This document shows, piece after piece, positions 41,735 to 50,663 of a stretch of 63,718 bases of DNA. Source of the DNA: Anaerolineales bacterium (GTDB taxonomy: Bacteria; Chloroflexota; Anaerolineae; Anaerolineales; Villigracilaceae). The position numbers and the translations under genes are program-made. The notes under the pieces were generated by a model. The model saw only the letters and a program-made list of their open reading frames with translations. It had not been told where the DNA came from and did no database searches. How positions within the stretch are numbered: the first letter of the stretch is position 1; each line of letters starts with the position of its first letter. The stretch is taken from contig JAFGMV010000006.1 of assembly GCA_016927315.1 (NCBI GenBank), forward strand, positions 1 to 63,718. Reading direction: 5' to 3'.

Positions 41735-42010
41735 TCAGGACCGATAAAAGCGACAGGATCTATCACTATCCAGTACAATTTGTTCATTGTACAACAGGTT
41801 ATGGGCTTTTTGCGGGTATTCAACTGAAATCGATACAAACGCATCCATCTGTTCCGTGTTCAGGCAGCTATAGATGGCGGGCTTTTTGAAATGTGTTACT
41901 TCCGGCGGCGGTTCGAGATTCTCCCAGTTTTCATCTGGTATGCCAGAATCGGGCGCAATGTTCCCAATCGCAAATGGCCCGAAATCCAGAGACCCAGGAT
42001 ATGCTGCCAT
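41735..42010 (-). pseudogene. Fragment of a zinc-dependent phospholipase C-like protein
   Basis: A 91-codon frame whose first half reads LDFGPFAIGNIAPDSGIPDE, then WENLEPPPEVTHF, a pattern I associate with the N-terminal region of zinc-dependent phospholipase C-like proteins. The usual start before it and some 200 residues after it are absent; the second half is unfamiliar. Probably a relic; a short real protein cannot be excluded. Confidence 0.4.
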
Positions 42011-42063
42011 GAATTATCCGCGATGCGAAGATGGACAACCCAGGCAGACAAAACTCCCTCGAT

Positions 42064-42606
42064 TCACCGCCTCCAGGGTGGATTCAAAGCAGCTACCTGT
42101 TGGTAAACCGGGCAATCTTCTTCATGTGCGCCCGGCAGGTACCCGGTACTCAACAGGAATTCGTTTACAATCTCTCCCCCTGTAAATAAGAAGGTCTGTT
42201 TAAATAACTTTGTCCATTCTTCTCGGCTGAGCGGGTGATGTATATCCAGCCAACCCTTAAATGAACCAAATTCACTGCGTAGTTCGCGGATGCGCCTGGC
42301 ATTCTCGATGGCTGCATTGATCTTCAAGCGGTTGCGGATAATCCCTGCGTCCGACAGCAGCCGCATACGGTCGTTTTCACCATACCCTGCAACCCGGTCC
42401 ACATCGAAACCATCATACGCCTGCCGGAAATTCGGCTGCTTTTTGAGGATAGTAATCCAGGCAAGGCCCGCCTGGTTGATCTCCAACACAAAACGCTCAA
42501 AGAGGGCATGCTCATGCTCAAGCGGAAAGCCATATTCAGTATCATGGTAATGACGGTTCAACTCATCCTCCGGATGAGTCAAAACATACTCGCAGTAACT
42601 GGTCAT
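42064..42606 (-). CDS. tag: DNA-3-methyladenine glycosylase I
   Basis: A 180-residue base-excision repair enzyme. HDTEYGFPLEHEHALFERFV, LEINQAGLAWITIL, FRQAYDGFDVDRVA and RLLSDAGIIRNRLKINAAIENA match Tag. Zinc-site residues Cys5, His19 and the C-terminal His/Cys (AHEEDCPVY) are recognisable, with the terminus slightly different from the classical HxxxC spacing. ATG overlaps the previous gene by four bases (ATGA). Confidence 0.92.
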   Translation of the reverse strand: MTSYCEYVLTHPEDELNRHYHDTEYGFPLEHEHALFERFVLEINQAGLAWITILKKQPNFRQAYDGFDVDRVAGYGENDRMRLLSDAGIIRNRLKINAAIENARRIRELRSEFGSFKGWLDIHHPLSREEWTKLFKQTFLFTGGEIVNEFLLSTGYLPGAHEEDCPVYQQVAALNPPWRR

Positions 42607-42986
42607 GCGTCCGTTTTAATCAGTTTCGCCCAGGGAGCATCCGGAAATACTGTCCCGGGGGATAACTGGCTGGTCTTGACGGAGAGCAATTCGCCTGCTG
42701 TCAGGTACCTGACCGCATCTTCATCCACCAGCCAGAGGACGTCGGCTTCATAGCGCTCGGTACCCGCAGGCTGAACCTGCAGCCGCAGCTGGACACGCGC
42801 CTGACCAAAGGATGTTTTGGATAATACTTTACTGCTCAACACTTCAGCACTAGCCCAGATTGGACGCGATAACGCTTCCTCTATTTTCCTGCGTTCCTCA
42901 AACCTGGTCTGACGTCGTCTCCAGGCAACGAATCCCAGGATAACAATAACCAGCACGATAGGAAGAAAGACTGAGATTAAACTCAT
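42603..42986 (-). CDS. Unknown protein with N-terminal membrane anchor
   Basis: A 127-residue protein: one helix (5-22), basic stretch WRRRQTRFEERRK, then a small beta-rich domain (ASAEVLSSKVLSKTSFGQAR and VQLRLQVQPAGTERYEADVLW). The pattern resembles short anchored DUF domains with an OB- or PH-like fold facing the cytoplasm or exterior. It is coupled on both sides by ATGA overlaps to tag and to a membrane protein. Function unknown. Confidence 0.8.
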   Translation of the reverse strand: MSLISVFLPIVLVIVILGFVAWRRRQTRFEERRKIEEALSRPIWASAEVLSSKVLSKTSFGQARVQLRLQVQPAGTERYEADVLWLVDEDAVRYLTAGELLSVKTSQLSPGTVFPDAPWAKLIKTDA

Positions 42987-43387
42987 TTCTTATTACCTTT
43001 CATATCAAAATGTGGATTATTCAATACGATAGCCAATAAAGCCAGGCCATTGACCAATGCCTGAAATAACCAACTGGCCTGGACATTTCCAAACCCGGTC
43101 AGGAAACCCTGGGTGAGAATATGAAAAAGAATGAAGATCACCAGGAACCAGATAAACGCGGCCAGGTAGGTTCCCATTACCTCCTGAATACTGGTCAGTT
43201 CCCAGCCACGCGAAATCGCAAACCGATACCAGAAGAAAAAACCAACAATCACCAGCAAACCTCCAACCATCGACTGGATTAAAACCAGATAAGGCAGGCC
43301 AATGATCCGGTACAGGGCATATGCAATTAAAATGGCAGCAATATCAATAACCGTCAAGACCAGGCTTTGAAAAACCGAACGTTTCAT
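42983..43387 (-). CDS. Four-helix membrane protein of unknown function
   Basis: A 134-residue protein with four predicted helices. GGAGG lies just before ATG 43387; a GTG at 43399 would include this site and is unlikely. It overlaps the anchored protein gene by ATGA and so belongs to the tag group. No family recognised. Confidence 0.8.
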   Translation of the reverse strand: MKRSVFQSLVLTVIDIAAILIAYALYRIIGLPYLVLIQSMVGGLLVIVGFFFWYRFAISRGWELTSIQEVMGTYLAAFIWFLVIFILFHILTQGFLTGFGNVQASWLFQALVNGLALLAIVLNNPHFDMKGNKK

Positions 43388-43404
43388 AAGAACCTCCACT
43401 CCTT

Positions 43405-43697
43405 TTAGTGACCAGCAAATAAGCGTGCAAACCCAGGATACGGCGCCAGCGGGAAAAGTTCAAAAGTGACCAAACCCTGTTGGGCCAGAGGCAATCCAGA
43501 TAAGCGCTTCTTCGCCTCGTTTAAATCCTGGCATTCCAATATTAATACAGCGGTATGCTGATCCGAACAAAAACAAGTTCCACGCGCCCCCCCGATTGCA
43601 CCAAGTCCCATAGACACCGGGCTTCTTCTTCAAGATAAACCTGAAAATGCTCCGAGACCACATGAGCAGCTTCCTGCTCGATCGCGATGATTTTCAT
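43405..43697 (-). pseudogene. YciI-like protein gene with frameshift at a C7 run
   Basis: ATG 43697 opens KIIAIEQEAAHVVSEHFQVY, then LEEEARCLWDLVQSG. At a run of seven C (43587-43593; G7 on the coding strand) the frame shifts and homology continues as AVLILECQDLNEAKKRLSGL, PYPGFARLF. Both halves together look like a ~95-residue YciI / muconolactone-isomerase-like ferredoxin-fold protein. The homopolymer makes either a real mutation or an assembly error likely. Confidence 0.65.
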
Positions 43698-43728
43698 GGT
43701 TTCCCTTACTACCCAAAAAAAGCCTGTC

Positions 43729-44844
43729 CTACTTGCGGTCCAATATCTGCAGTTCCCGAGGCAAATCTGTCAGACTTTCAGAACCCGCCGGGGTTACCAC
43801 CATATTATCCTCAATCCTCACACCGTTCTGGTCGGGCAGGTACACACCTGGTTCAACGGTGAATGTCATTCCGGGCTGCAGGATTTGCAAGTTATCTGCC
43901 CGGATATAGGGGTCTTCATGTACATCCATGCCAATGCCATGACCCGTTCGATGATTGAAATACTTACCATAGCCAGCTTCTTCAATAACGGACCGGGCGG
44001 CAGCATCTACTGCAGCCGCAGGTTGACCCGGGACCGCTGCCCGCCGCCCGGCGGCATTCGCTGCCTGCACAAGTGCATGGACTTTCTCAAATTCGGGCGC
44101 CGCTTCAGAAATCGCAAATGTGCGCGTGATGTCCGAAATATATCCATCCACCCTGGCTCCCCAATCAATGACCAGCATATCTCCCGGCTGCAGCACCCGG
44201 TCGGTTGGGACAGCATGAGGGTTGGCAGAATTCGGTCCACCTGAAACAATTGGCTCAAAGGGCAGCCGCGAATCAGAACCGCTGCGCAGCAGCTGCAGCG
44301 TCAACTCTGCAGCAATCTCCTTTTCGCTTACACCCACCCCGACGAGCGGCAGGGTATTCTCCAGGGCCTGCTGGGCAACCCGCACAGCGCGGTGTATGGC
44401 ATCAAGTTCATCTGCATCCTTGCAAACACGCAGCTTTGCCAGCTCAGAGGAAGCATCCGGGAACTGCGCCCGGGCTGCATGCTCCTGAACAAAGCGGAAC
44501 TCCAGCAAGCGCAGCTGCCCGGGTTCGACGCCAACCTTCAGACCATCCAAACCAAGGGATCGAACAGCCCGGTGAAACACATCACGCCACCCAGCCGGAT
44601 CTTCGCCATATGGGAAGGCGGTAATCTCAGAGGACAACCCGGCCAGCTTGGCCTGTTCCAATTCCGGCAGGACAAGCAGCGCCTTTTGTCCAACCACATA
44701 GAACAATACAACCGGACGCTCCATCAGGTGGAACTTCAAACCAGTCAGATATTCCAATGTAGGACCCGGGTTCAGGAGTACGGCCTCCAGATCTGAATCT
44801 TGCAGTACTGCTGCCATTTTATCCAGGCGGGTTTGCGTCATCAT
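43729..44844 (-). CDS. M24-family Xaa-Pro peptidase
   Basis: A 371-residue metallopeptidase. N-terminal creatinase-like domain (~1-130), then the pita-bread domain with the five metal ligands: Asp in VIDWGAR, Asp in SDITRT, His in GHGIGMDVHE, Glu in TVEPGVY, Glu in RIEDNMVV. It should cleave the first residue before proline in peptides, in the cytoplasm. Two adjacent ATG codons (44844, 44841) are possible starts. Confidence 0.93.
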   Translation of the reverse strand: MMTQTRLDKMAAVLQDSDLEAVLLNPGPTLEYLTGLKFHLMERPVVLFYVVGQKALLVLPELEQAKLAGLSSEITAFPYGEDPAGWRDVFHRAVRSLGLDGLKVGVEPGQLRLLEFRFVQEHAARAQFPDASSELAKLRVCKDADELDAIHRAVRVAQQALENTLPLVGVGVSEKEIAAELTLQLLRSGSDSRLPFEPIVSGGPNSANPHAVPTDRVLQPGDMLVIDWGARVDGYISDITRTFAISEAAPEFEKVHALVQAANAAGRRAAVPGQPAAAVDAAARSVIEEAGYGKYFNHRTGHGIGMDVHEDPYIRADNLQILQPGMTFTVEPGVYLPDQNGVRIEDNMVVTPAGSESLTDLPRELQILDRK

Positions 44845-45066
44845 GCACCGGCTTTCTTCAAGTCTCTAGTACGCACAACAAAAAAGCAGTCTTCCCCATG
44901 ATAGTTTCTACATGGTGAACCCTGCATTGATTTTTTCGGGTTAACGACTCTTGTCATCTCATAAGACACAAAGTCGGGCTTAAAGCAATATCCCGAAGAG
45001 GCCTGCAACCATCCAGGGATCCTGCAGGGCTATCAACCCTGTGGTAACATCACTGTCCAACACGAT

Positions 45067-45897
45067 TCAATAATGATCACTCCGGTTTGGCCTGACAAAG
45101 GTTCGATCCAAAAACCAATCCACAACACCGGGAAATAGATATTCAAATCCCAAAACAAGGCGGAACCACCAGGGGATGATAAGTCTGCGGCGTGGACGCT
45201 TCGCAAGTCCAACCACCCGGCGGGCAACATAATCAGACTTCATATACAACAAATGCCTGCCCCTGATCTTTTTATAAGGACTATCCCCCGTGTGCTGGCC
45301 GAATTCCGTTATCGCCGGTCCCGGGTAAATCCCGGAAACATGCAGCCCAAGGGACTGAACTTCCCGTCGCAGCGCATCGGTGAAGCCCCTGACACCATGC
45401 TTGCTGGCTGCATACACACTATGGGTTGGAGGGGCGATCCATCCTGCCACTGAAGACATATTGATAATATGCCCGCTGCCGCGCTTAAGCATATGCGGTA
45501 GTACCGCCCGCGTCACCTGAATCAGCCCGATCAGGTTGACACTGATCTGTGTTTCAATATCCCGCTCCGGCTCCAACCGGTCCAGCCAGTCCAGTCGGCC
45601 AAAGCCGGCATTATTGAACAAAATGTCGATCTTTCCATACACATCCAAAACCGTCTGTACCATTACTTCAATATCGGCCCGGCTGGAAACGTCACAGGGG
45701 ACGGCCAGCGCGGTCCCGCCTTCGTCCTGGATGCAATCTGCCAGGGTTTGCAGGCGATCGAGCCGGCGAGCAGTCAGGATCACATCACAGCCTTCTTTGG
45801 CAAACAGCCTGGCGGCGTCCTTCCCAAATCCTGAAGAGGCGCCTGTAATCAAGACAACCTTGTTTTCCAGTTTCCTTGCCATCTGTCTCATTATCAT
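45067..45897 (-). CDS. Short-chain dehydrogenase/reductase
   Basis: A 276-residue classical SDR: TGASSGFGKDAA cofactor loop, Arg after beta-2 (ARRLDRL) favouring NADP(H), NNAGFG, Ser in NMSSVAG and YAASK. The C-terminal tail (~240-276) with IPWWFRLVLGFEYLFPGVVD is hydrophobic and may be membrane-associated, as in acyl-CoA or sterol-like reductases. It starts four bases after the lon stop. Three in-frame ATGs (45897, 45891, 45882) compete. Confidence 0.9.
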   Translation of the reverse strand: MIMRQMARKLENKVVLITGASSGFGKDAARLFAKEGCDVILTARRLDRLQTLADCIQDEGGTALAVPCDVSSRADIEVMVQTVLDVYGKIDILFNNAGFGRLDWLDRLEPERDIETQISVNLIGLIQVTRAVLPHMLKRGSGHIINMSSVAGWIAPPTHSVYAASKHGVRGFTDALRREVQSLGLHVSGIYPGPAITEFGQHTGDSPYKKIRGRHLLYMKSDYVARRVVGLAKRPRRRLIIPWWFRLVLGFEYLFPGVVDWFLDRTFVRPNRSDHY

Positions 45898-45900
45898 TAC

Positions 45901-48369
45901 TTAGTCCCTGGAATCATCATCATGCTTGCGCGGCTGCGGCCGTTTTTGAACGGCTTCAGGTCCCAAGGCGACTTCTAAGACCTTGTCCATATGCTCTACC
46001 AGGACAATTTTCAGTTCCGAACGAACCTGCCTGGGAAGTTCGATCAGGTCCTTCTTGTTGCGTTTGGGCAGAATGACCGTTTTTATCCCTGCCCGATGGG
46101 CAGCCAGAACCTTTTCACGCACTCCGCCAACCGGCAAGACTCGACCGCGCAGCGTGATCTCACCGGTCATGGCAACATCTTTCAACACCGGGCGGCCGGT
46201 AAAGGCTGAAACCAGCGCAGTTGTCATCGTAATGCCCCCGCTTGGACCATCTTTTGGAATCGCTCCTTCCGGTAAGTGAATGTGAATGTCCAGACCATCG
46301 AATATCTCAGGGTCCAGGTCCAGCGAACGCGCCCTCGATTTGAGATACGATATCCCTGCCTGGGCCGATTCCTGCATCACGTCTCCAACCTGTCCGGTGA
46401 TTTGCATTCCACCTTTGCCCTCCAGGACAGCCACCTCTACAAACATGATCTCGCCGCCGTTCTCTGTCCAGGCCAGGCCGGTGACAACACCAACTTCATC
46501 TTCTCCCTCGGCTTCCGTTTGAAAGAACTGTTGGGGGCCCAATAATTTCTCAACCAGGTCAGGAGTGATCGCTTCCGGATAGCGCTTCCCTTCAGCCTTC
46601 ATCCGGGCTACTTTACGACACATGCGGCCGATTTCCCGCTCGAGATTTCGAACACCAGCTTCGAACGTATATTCACGGATAACCCGCTTGAGCGCTTCCT
46701 GCTCTAACGCCAGGTCCAGGTCATCGATACCATTCTCCGCGATCTGGCGCGGGATCAGGTAGCGTTCAGCAATGATTAATTTCTCTTCCTCGATATACCC
46801 CGGGAATTCGATCACTTCCATGCGATCAAGCAAGGCCGGGGGAATGGACCCAAGGGCGTTGGCTGTTGTGATGAACATCACCCTTGAAAGATCGAAAGGC
46901 ATTTCAAGATAATGATCGCTGAAGGAATTATTTTGCTCCGGGTCCAGTACTTCCAGCAGGGCAGACGAAGGGTCACCACGGAAGTCAGCGCCAAGTTTAT
47001 CGATCTCATCCAGCATGAACAACGGGTTGGCTGACCCGGCCCGCTTCATAGTCTGGATGATACGCCCCGGCAGGGCGCCGATATACGTTCGTCGGTGACC
47101 GCGTATCTCCGCCTCATCTCGTACTCCGCCAAGCGAGACCCGTACGAACTTCCGCCCCAGCGAATCGGCAATCGAACGCCCGAGAGATGTTTTTCCGGTC
47201 CCCGGCGGGCCTACAAAGCATAAAATCGGCTGGCGATCCTTTTTGGGTTTCAGTGACCGCACCGCAATATATTCCAGGATCCTGTCCTTGGCCTTCTTAA
47301 GCCCGTAGTGGTCTCGATCCAGGATCCTGGCGGCATTCCTGACATCCAGGTTATCTTCGGTCAGGCTGCTCCAGGGCAGTTCGACAATCCAATCGATGTA
47401 TGTGCGAATAATACCGACTTCAGGCGCCATCGGCGGCATCTGATTGAGACGGTCGATCTCCTTCAGGGCAACCACCAGCGGCTCATCCGGCAAGTTTGCA
47501 TCGGCAACTTTCTTCTTCAACTCGGTGATATCGCGCGTCCAGATATCCCCTTCCCCCAATTCAGTCTGGATAGCCTTCATCTGCTCTCGCAGGTAAAACT
47601 CACGCTGGGATCGATCCACTTCCGACTGGACCCGACTGTGAATCTCGTCTTCCAGTTCAAGCACATCAACTTCCTGAGCCAGCAAGGCATTGATCTTCAA
47701 CAAGCGCTCACGCGGCTCAGCCGTCAACAATAAGGCCTGCTTATCTTCTACCTTCAAGGAAACAGCTGTGGCGATCATATCCGCCAGCCAGCCCGGCTCG
47801 GATATATTCAGCGCAAACAAGTGTGCTTCTTCAGGGATGGTGCGGTCCAACTGCACACAGCGATCAAAAAGATCCAGGGCTGAGCGCATCAGCGCCTGCA
47901 TCGTCCGGTCCGGTTTCTGTGGTTCAAAGACCACCCGGCAGCGGGCGCGCATTACCGGCCTGGTTTGCGTGATCTCCAATAATTGAACACGCCGGCGCCC
48001 CTGGGCCAGAGCTGAACTGGAGCCGTCGGGCATTTGCAGCAGACGTCCAACCGCCATCTCCACCCCTACCGGCAGGAAATCTTCCAGGGTTTCAGGGTCA
48101 TCAAGATCCGCGTCCTGTTGGACCAGCCCAACCACGGTCCAGTCTTCGATCTGGGCCCGCTGGACTGCCAAGAGGGAAGGCTCGCGCCCGACAAAGATAG
48201 GCGAGACCATGCGCGGAAAGATCACCAAGTCTCTCAGGGGCAGCACCAGGGCTTCTATGACCCCGGCGCCGTCCGGTTCCAGGTTGGGTACCCGGTATAA
48301 CTCTTCTGTGCGCTGTGAAAGCGCCACATTGAAATTATCTTCTTCTTCTTCTTGCCAGTCGTTATGCAT
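45901..48369 (-). CDS. lon: ATP-dependent protease Lon
   Basis: An 822-residue LonA protease that degrades damaged and regulatory proteins. N-domain 40-240 (LVLPLRDLVIFPRMVSPIFV), AAA+ with Walker A GPPGTGKT (~387-394) and Walker B FMLDEIDK, and the S16 protease domain with Ser710 in PKDGPSGG and Lys753 in VREKVLAA. An acidic stretch (EEEED, residues 7-11) near the N-terminus and a basic/acidic tail are lineage-specific extras. Its ATG overlaps folC by eight bases. No CIRCE/HrcA box was noticed. Confidence 0.97.
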   Translation of the reverse strand: MHNDWQEEEEDNFNVALSQRTEELYRVPNLEPDGAGVIEALVLPLRDLVIFPRMVSPIFVGREPSLLAVQRAQIEDWTVVGLVQQDADLDDPETLEDFLPVGVEMAVGRLLQMPDGSSSALAQGRRRVQLLEITQTRPVMRARCRVVFEPQKPDRTMQALMRSALDLFDRCVQLDRTIPEEAHLFALNISEPGWLADMIATAVSLKVEDKQALLLTAEPRERLLKINALLAQEVDVLELEDEIHSRVQSEVDRSQREFYLREQMKAIQTELGEGDIWTRDITELKKKVADANLPDEPLVVALKEIDRLNQMPPMAPEVGIIRTYIDWIVELPWSSLTEDNLDVRNAARILDRDHYGLKKAKDRILEYIAVRSLKPKKDRQPILCFVGPPGTGKTSLGRSIADSLGRKFVRVSLGGVRDEAEIRGHRRTYIGALPGRIIQTMKRAGSANPLFMLDEIDKLGADFRGDPSSALLEVLDPEQNNSFSDHYLEMPFDLSRVMFITTANALGSIPPALLDRMEVIEFPGYIEEEKLIIAERYLIPRQIAENGIDDLDLALEQEALKRVIREYTFEAGVRNLEREIGRMCRKVARMKAEGKRYPEAITPDLVEKLLGPQQFFQTEAEGEDEVGVVTGLAWTENGGEIMFVEVAVLEGKGGMQITGQVGDVMQESAQAGISYLKSRARSLDLDPEIFDGLDIHIHLPEGAIPKDGPSGGITMTTALVSAFTGRPVLKDVAMTGEITLRGRVLPVGGVREKVLAAHRAGIKTVILPKRNKKDLIELPRQVRSELKIVLVEHMDKVLEVALGPEAVQKRPQPRKHDDDSRD

Positions 48370-49732
48370 TCTTACTCTTTTTTCGGGATTTTTGTTGAAA
48401 GTCTTTGTGGAAATTCAATTCCTGCCAGGCCGTCATTACTTCGGCGGTGACGAACATCGACCCGGCAGATAACACAATACTACCATCTTTTTGGGATAAT
48501 TTCAGCGCCCGGTGAAGGGCTTTTTCTACCGGTTCAACCTGTTCGCAGGCGATACCAGCCTGCCGGGCAGCTGCCAGGATGCGTTCTGGAGCTAAGGCGC
48601 GCGGGTGGTCCGCCCGGGTGGCAATCAAGGTACGAATCCTGGGTTTCAGTTCAGACAGCATGTGGATCAAGTCCTTGTCTTCCGATGCGCCAAAGACCAG
48701 GATCAACGGCCGGCTGGGGAAAAAGACATCCAGGGTCTCATGCATCCTGGCGAAAGAATCCTGGTTATGGGCTGAATCCAGGATCACCGGCGGTTCTCGC
48801 CGGACCACTTCAAAGCGCGCCGGCCATCTGGTATCTGACAACCCCTTTTGGATATGCGCATCTGTCACCCGCAGCCCTTTACCCCGGGCTGCCCACACAG
48901 CAGCGGCTGCCACGGCCGCATTTTTTACCTGGTAGGCGCCCAGCAGTGAAATACCGGCCTCGAGTGTCGAAAAAGGCCCGGACACAATAAATTTCTGCCC
49001 ACCCAGATCCTGGTGGATGATTTCATAGGTGATCTCGCGTCCGACCACTGTCAGGGGTGCATGTCGTTCGTTTGCAATCCTTTCGAGTATCTCCAGCGCA
49101 ACCGGCTCCTGCGGGGCAGAGATTACCGGCACACCTTCCTTAATGATGCCCCCTTTTTCGGCTGCGATCTTATCCAGCGTATCTCCCAGCACGGCAGTAT
49201 GGTCCAGGGATAGTGAGGTGATTACCGCCGCCAGTGGTGTGACTACATTGGTGGCATCCAGCCGTCCCCCCAACCCGACTTCAATTACCGCCACGTCCAC
49301 CATCCGGCGGGCAAAATACAGAAAGCCCAGCGCAGTGGTGATCTCAAAAGTCGTCAGATAAGGGACCCCGGCGACAGCTGGTTTGATCTCCTCGACCAGG
49401 CCGGCCAGTTCGCCTCTCGATATCTGCACCCCATTGATCTGCATCCGCTCGGTAAACTCCTGCAAATGCGGCGAGGTGTACAGTCCGGCCTGATACCCAG
49501 CCGCCGACAGGATGCTGGCGCACATTGCTCCCACCGACCCCTTGCCCTTGGTCCCGGCGATATGGATCGTCGGGTAGGCCCGGTGCGGGTCCCCAAGCTG
49601 CTTGAGCAGCGCCGCCATCCGGTCAAGGTTGAAGTCAGCCTGTGCCAGTTCTGAGACATGTTTCAGGCTATAATCGACGAAGGAATAGAGATAATCGAGG
49701 GCCTGGTTGTAGGCCCAGTCGCTGTCTGTCAT
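48362..49732 (-). CDS. folC: Folylpolyglutamate synthase / dihydrofolate synthase
   Basis: A 456-residue Mur-ligase-like enzyme adding glutamate to folates. P loop HIAGTKGKGSVGAMCASIL (~57-75), GLYTSPHLQEFTERM, EVGLGGRLDATNVV and DHTAVLG are FolC hallmarks; the C-domain has ILDSAHNQDSF and VFGASEDKD. First gene of the folC-lon-SDR operon, divergent from the HIT gene with only ~40 bases between the starts. Confidence 0.96.
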   Translation of the reverse strand: MTDSDWAYNQALDYLYSFVDYSLKHVSELAQADFNLDRMAALLKQLGDPHRAYPTIHIAGTKGKGSVGAMCASILSAAGYQAGLYTSPHLQEFTERMQINGVQISRGELAGLVEEIKPAVAGVPYLTTFEITTALGFLYFARRMVDVAVIEVGLGGRLDATNVVTPLAAVITSLSLDHTAVLGDTLDKIAAEKGGIIKEGVPVISAPQEPVALEILERIANERHAPLTVVGREITYEIIHQDLGGQKFIVSGPFSTLEAGISLLGAYQVKNAAVAAAAVWAARGKGLRVTDAHIQKGLSDTRWPARFEVVRREPPVILDSAHNQDSFARMHETLDVFFPSRPLILVFGASEDKDLIHMLSELKPRIRTLIATRADHPRALAPERILAAARQAGIACEQVEPVEKALHRALKLSQKDGSIVLSAGSMFVTAEVMTAWQELNFHKDFQQKSRKKSKNA

Positions 49733-49775
49733 ATGAAAATTGTAATTCGGAATCAGGGAATTGGGAATTGAGGTA

Positions 49776-50246
49776 ATGGCGGATTGCTCCCTCTGCCAGA
49801 AACACCGGGACGAAATCGCCCAACCGCCCGGCGGGAATATTTATGAGGGTGAGCACTGGCGGTTTTGCCATGTACCACTCGAAAAAGGCCCGCTGGGTAC
49901 TCTGTTCGTTGAGTCCCGGCGCCACATGGTCGATTTTGGAGAGCTGTCTCCCGCCGAGACCTCCAGCGATGGAGTCTTGCCAGGGAAAGTATACCCGGCA
50001 TTGAAAACCCTGACCGGCGCCAAGCGCATCTGCCAGGGCACATTGCTGGAAGGTATCCCCCACTTCCACACCTGGCGGACGCCCAGGAGACCTCAAGATG
50101 AAGAACGCGGCCTGGCCTTCCTGATCGAAGACCTGACCCGCGAAGAAACGGATGCGGCCGCATTGACCGCACACCTACAGAGTGCTGCAAAAATATCTGA
50201 ACTGAAATTCTGGTTTTTGAAGGTGATTTATTGGATCCAAGTGTAG
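49776..50246 (+). CDS. HIT-like protein with repeat-derived C-terminus
   Basis: A 156-residue protein. CSLCQKH at the start, NIYEGEHWRFCHVPLEKGPLG, and VESRRHMVDFGELSPAE are HIT-superfamily features. The usual histidine triad HxHxH is reduced to PHFHTWRTPRRP, so classical nucleotide hydrolase activity is uncertain. The last ~23 codons (SAAKISELKFWFLKVIYWIQV) come from the dispersed repeat at 50175-50276, which replaced the original 3' end. ATG 49776 is preferred over a TTG at 49761. Confidence 0.7.
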   Translation: MADCSLCQKHRDEIAQPPGGNIYEGEHWRFCHVPLEKGPLGTLFVESRRHMVDFGELSPAETSSDGVLPGKVYPALKTLTGAKRICQGTLLEGIPHFHTWRTPRRPQDEERGLAFLIEDLTREETDAAALTAHLQSAAKISELKFWFLKVIYWIQV

Positions 50247-50276
50247 ATATTTATGCAAGAAGCAGTAAAATACTCC
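50175..50276 (+). repeat. Dispersed repeat, copy 3
   Basis: Runs from CTACAGAGTGCTGC through GGATCCAAGTGTAG to TACTCC. Its first 69 bases match copy 2 and its last 73 match copy 1. It supplies the C-terminal codons and stop of the HIT-like gene and ends eight bases before DUF503, providing TAAAAT (50266-50271) as a possible -10 box. Confidence 0.85.
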
Positions 50277-50283
50277 TGCCAGC

Positions 50284-50565
50284 ATGATCGGTATCCTGAC
50301 CATCCACCTGCACCTGCCCGGCTGTACTTCCTTAAAAGAGAAGCGCAGACGTCTCAAGCCCCTGATCGCCCGTCTGCATAATAAGTTCAACGTTTCGGCG
50401 GCCGAAATGGACAGGCAGGATGCCTGGCAGGAAGCCGTCATCGCCTGCGCCCTGGTCAATACTGACATGATTCATATCCAGCGTTCGCTGCAGTCCGTCC
50501 TGAAGTGGGTTGAAGGCAACTGGCCTGACGGTGCGGTGATTGATGACCGGCTTGAAATCTTATGA
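50284..50565 (+). CDS. DUF503 (YlxP-like) protein
   Basis: A 93-residue protein. GILTIHLHLPGCTSLKEKRR, then LKPLIARLHNKFNVSAAEMD matches DUF503/YlxP, usually encoded near rbfA and truB and thought to aid ribosome maturation. Here it stands outside that context. The start is 12 bases after a TAAAAT supplied by the adjacent repeat; no Shine-Dalgarno is evident. Confidence 0.92.
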   Translation: MIGILTIHLHLPGCTSLKEKRRRLKPLIARLHNKFNVSAAEMDRQDAWQEAVIACALVNTDMIHIQRSLQSVLKWVEGNWPDGAVIDDRLEIL

Positions 50566-50663
50566 CACCACCGGCGCTGTTTGCAGGCAGACCATCCGGC
50601 ACGGGCACGTACGAGGCGGCGAAAGCCGCCGACACAGAATCATGCTATCGATAAGGAGCATAA

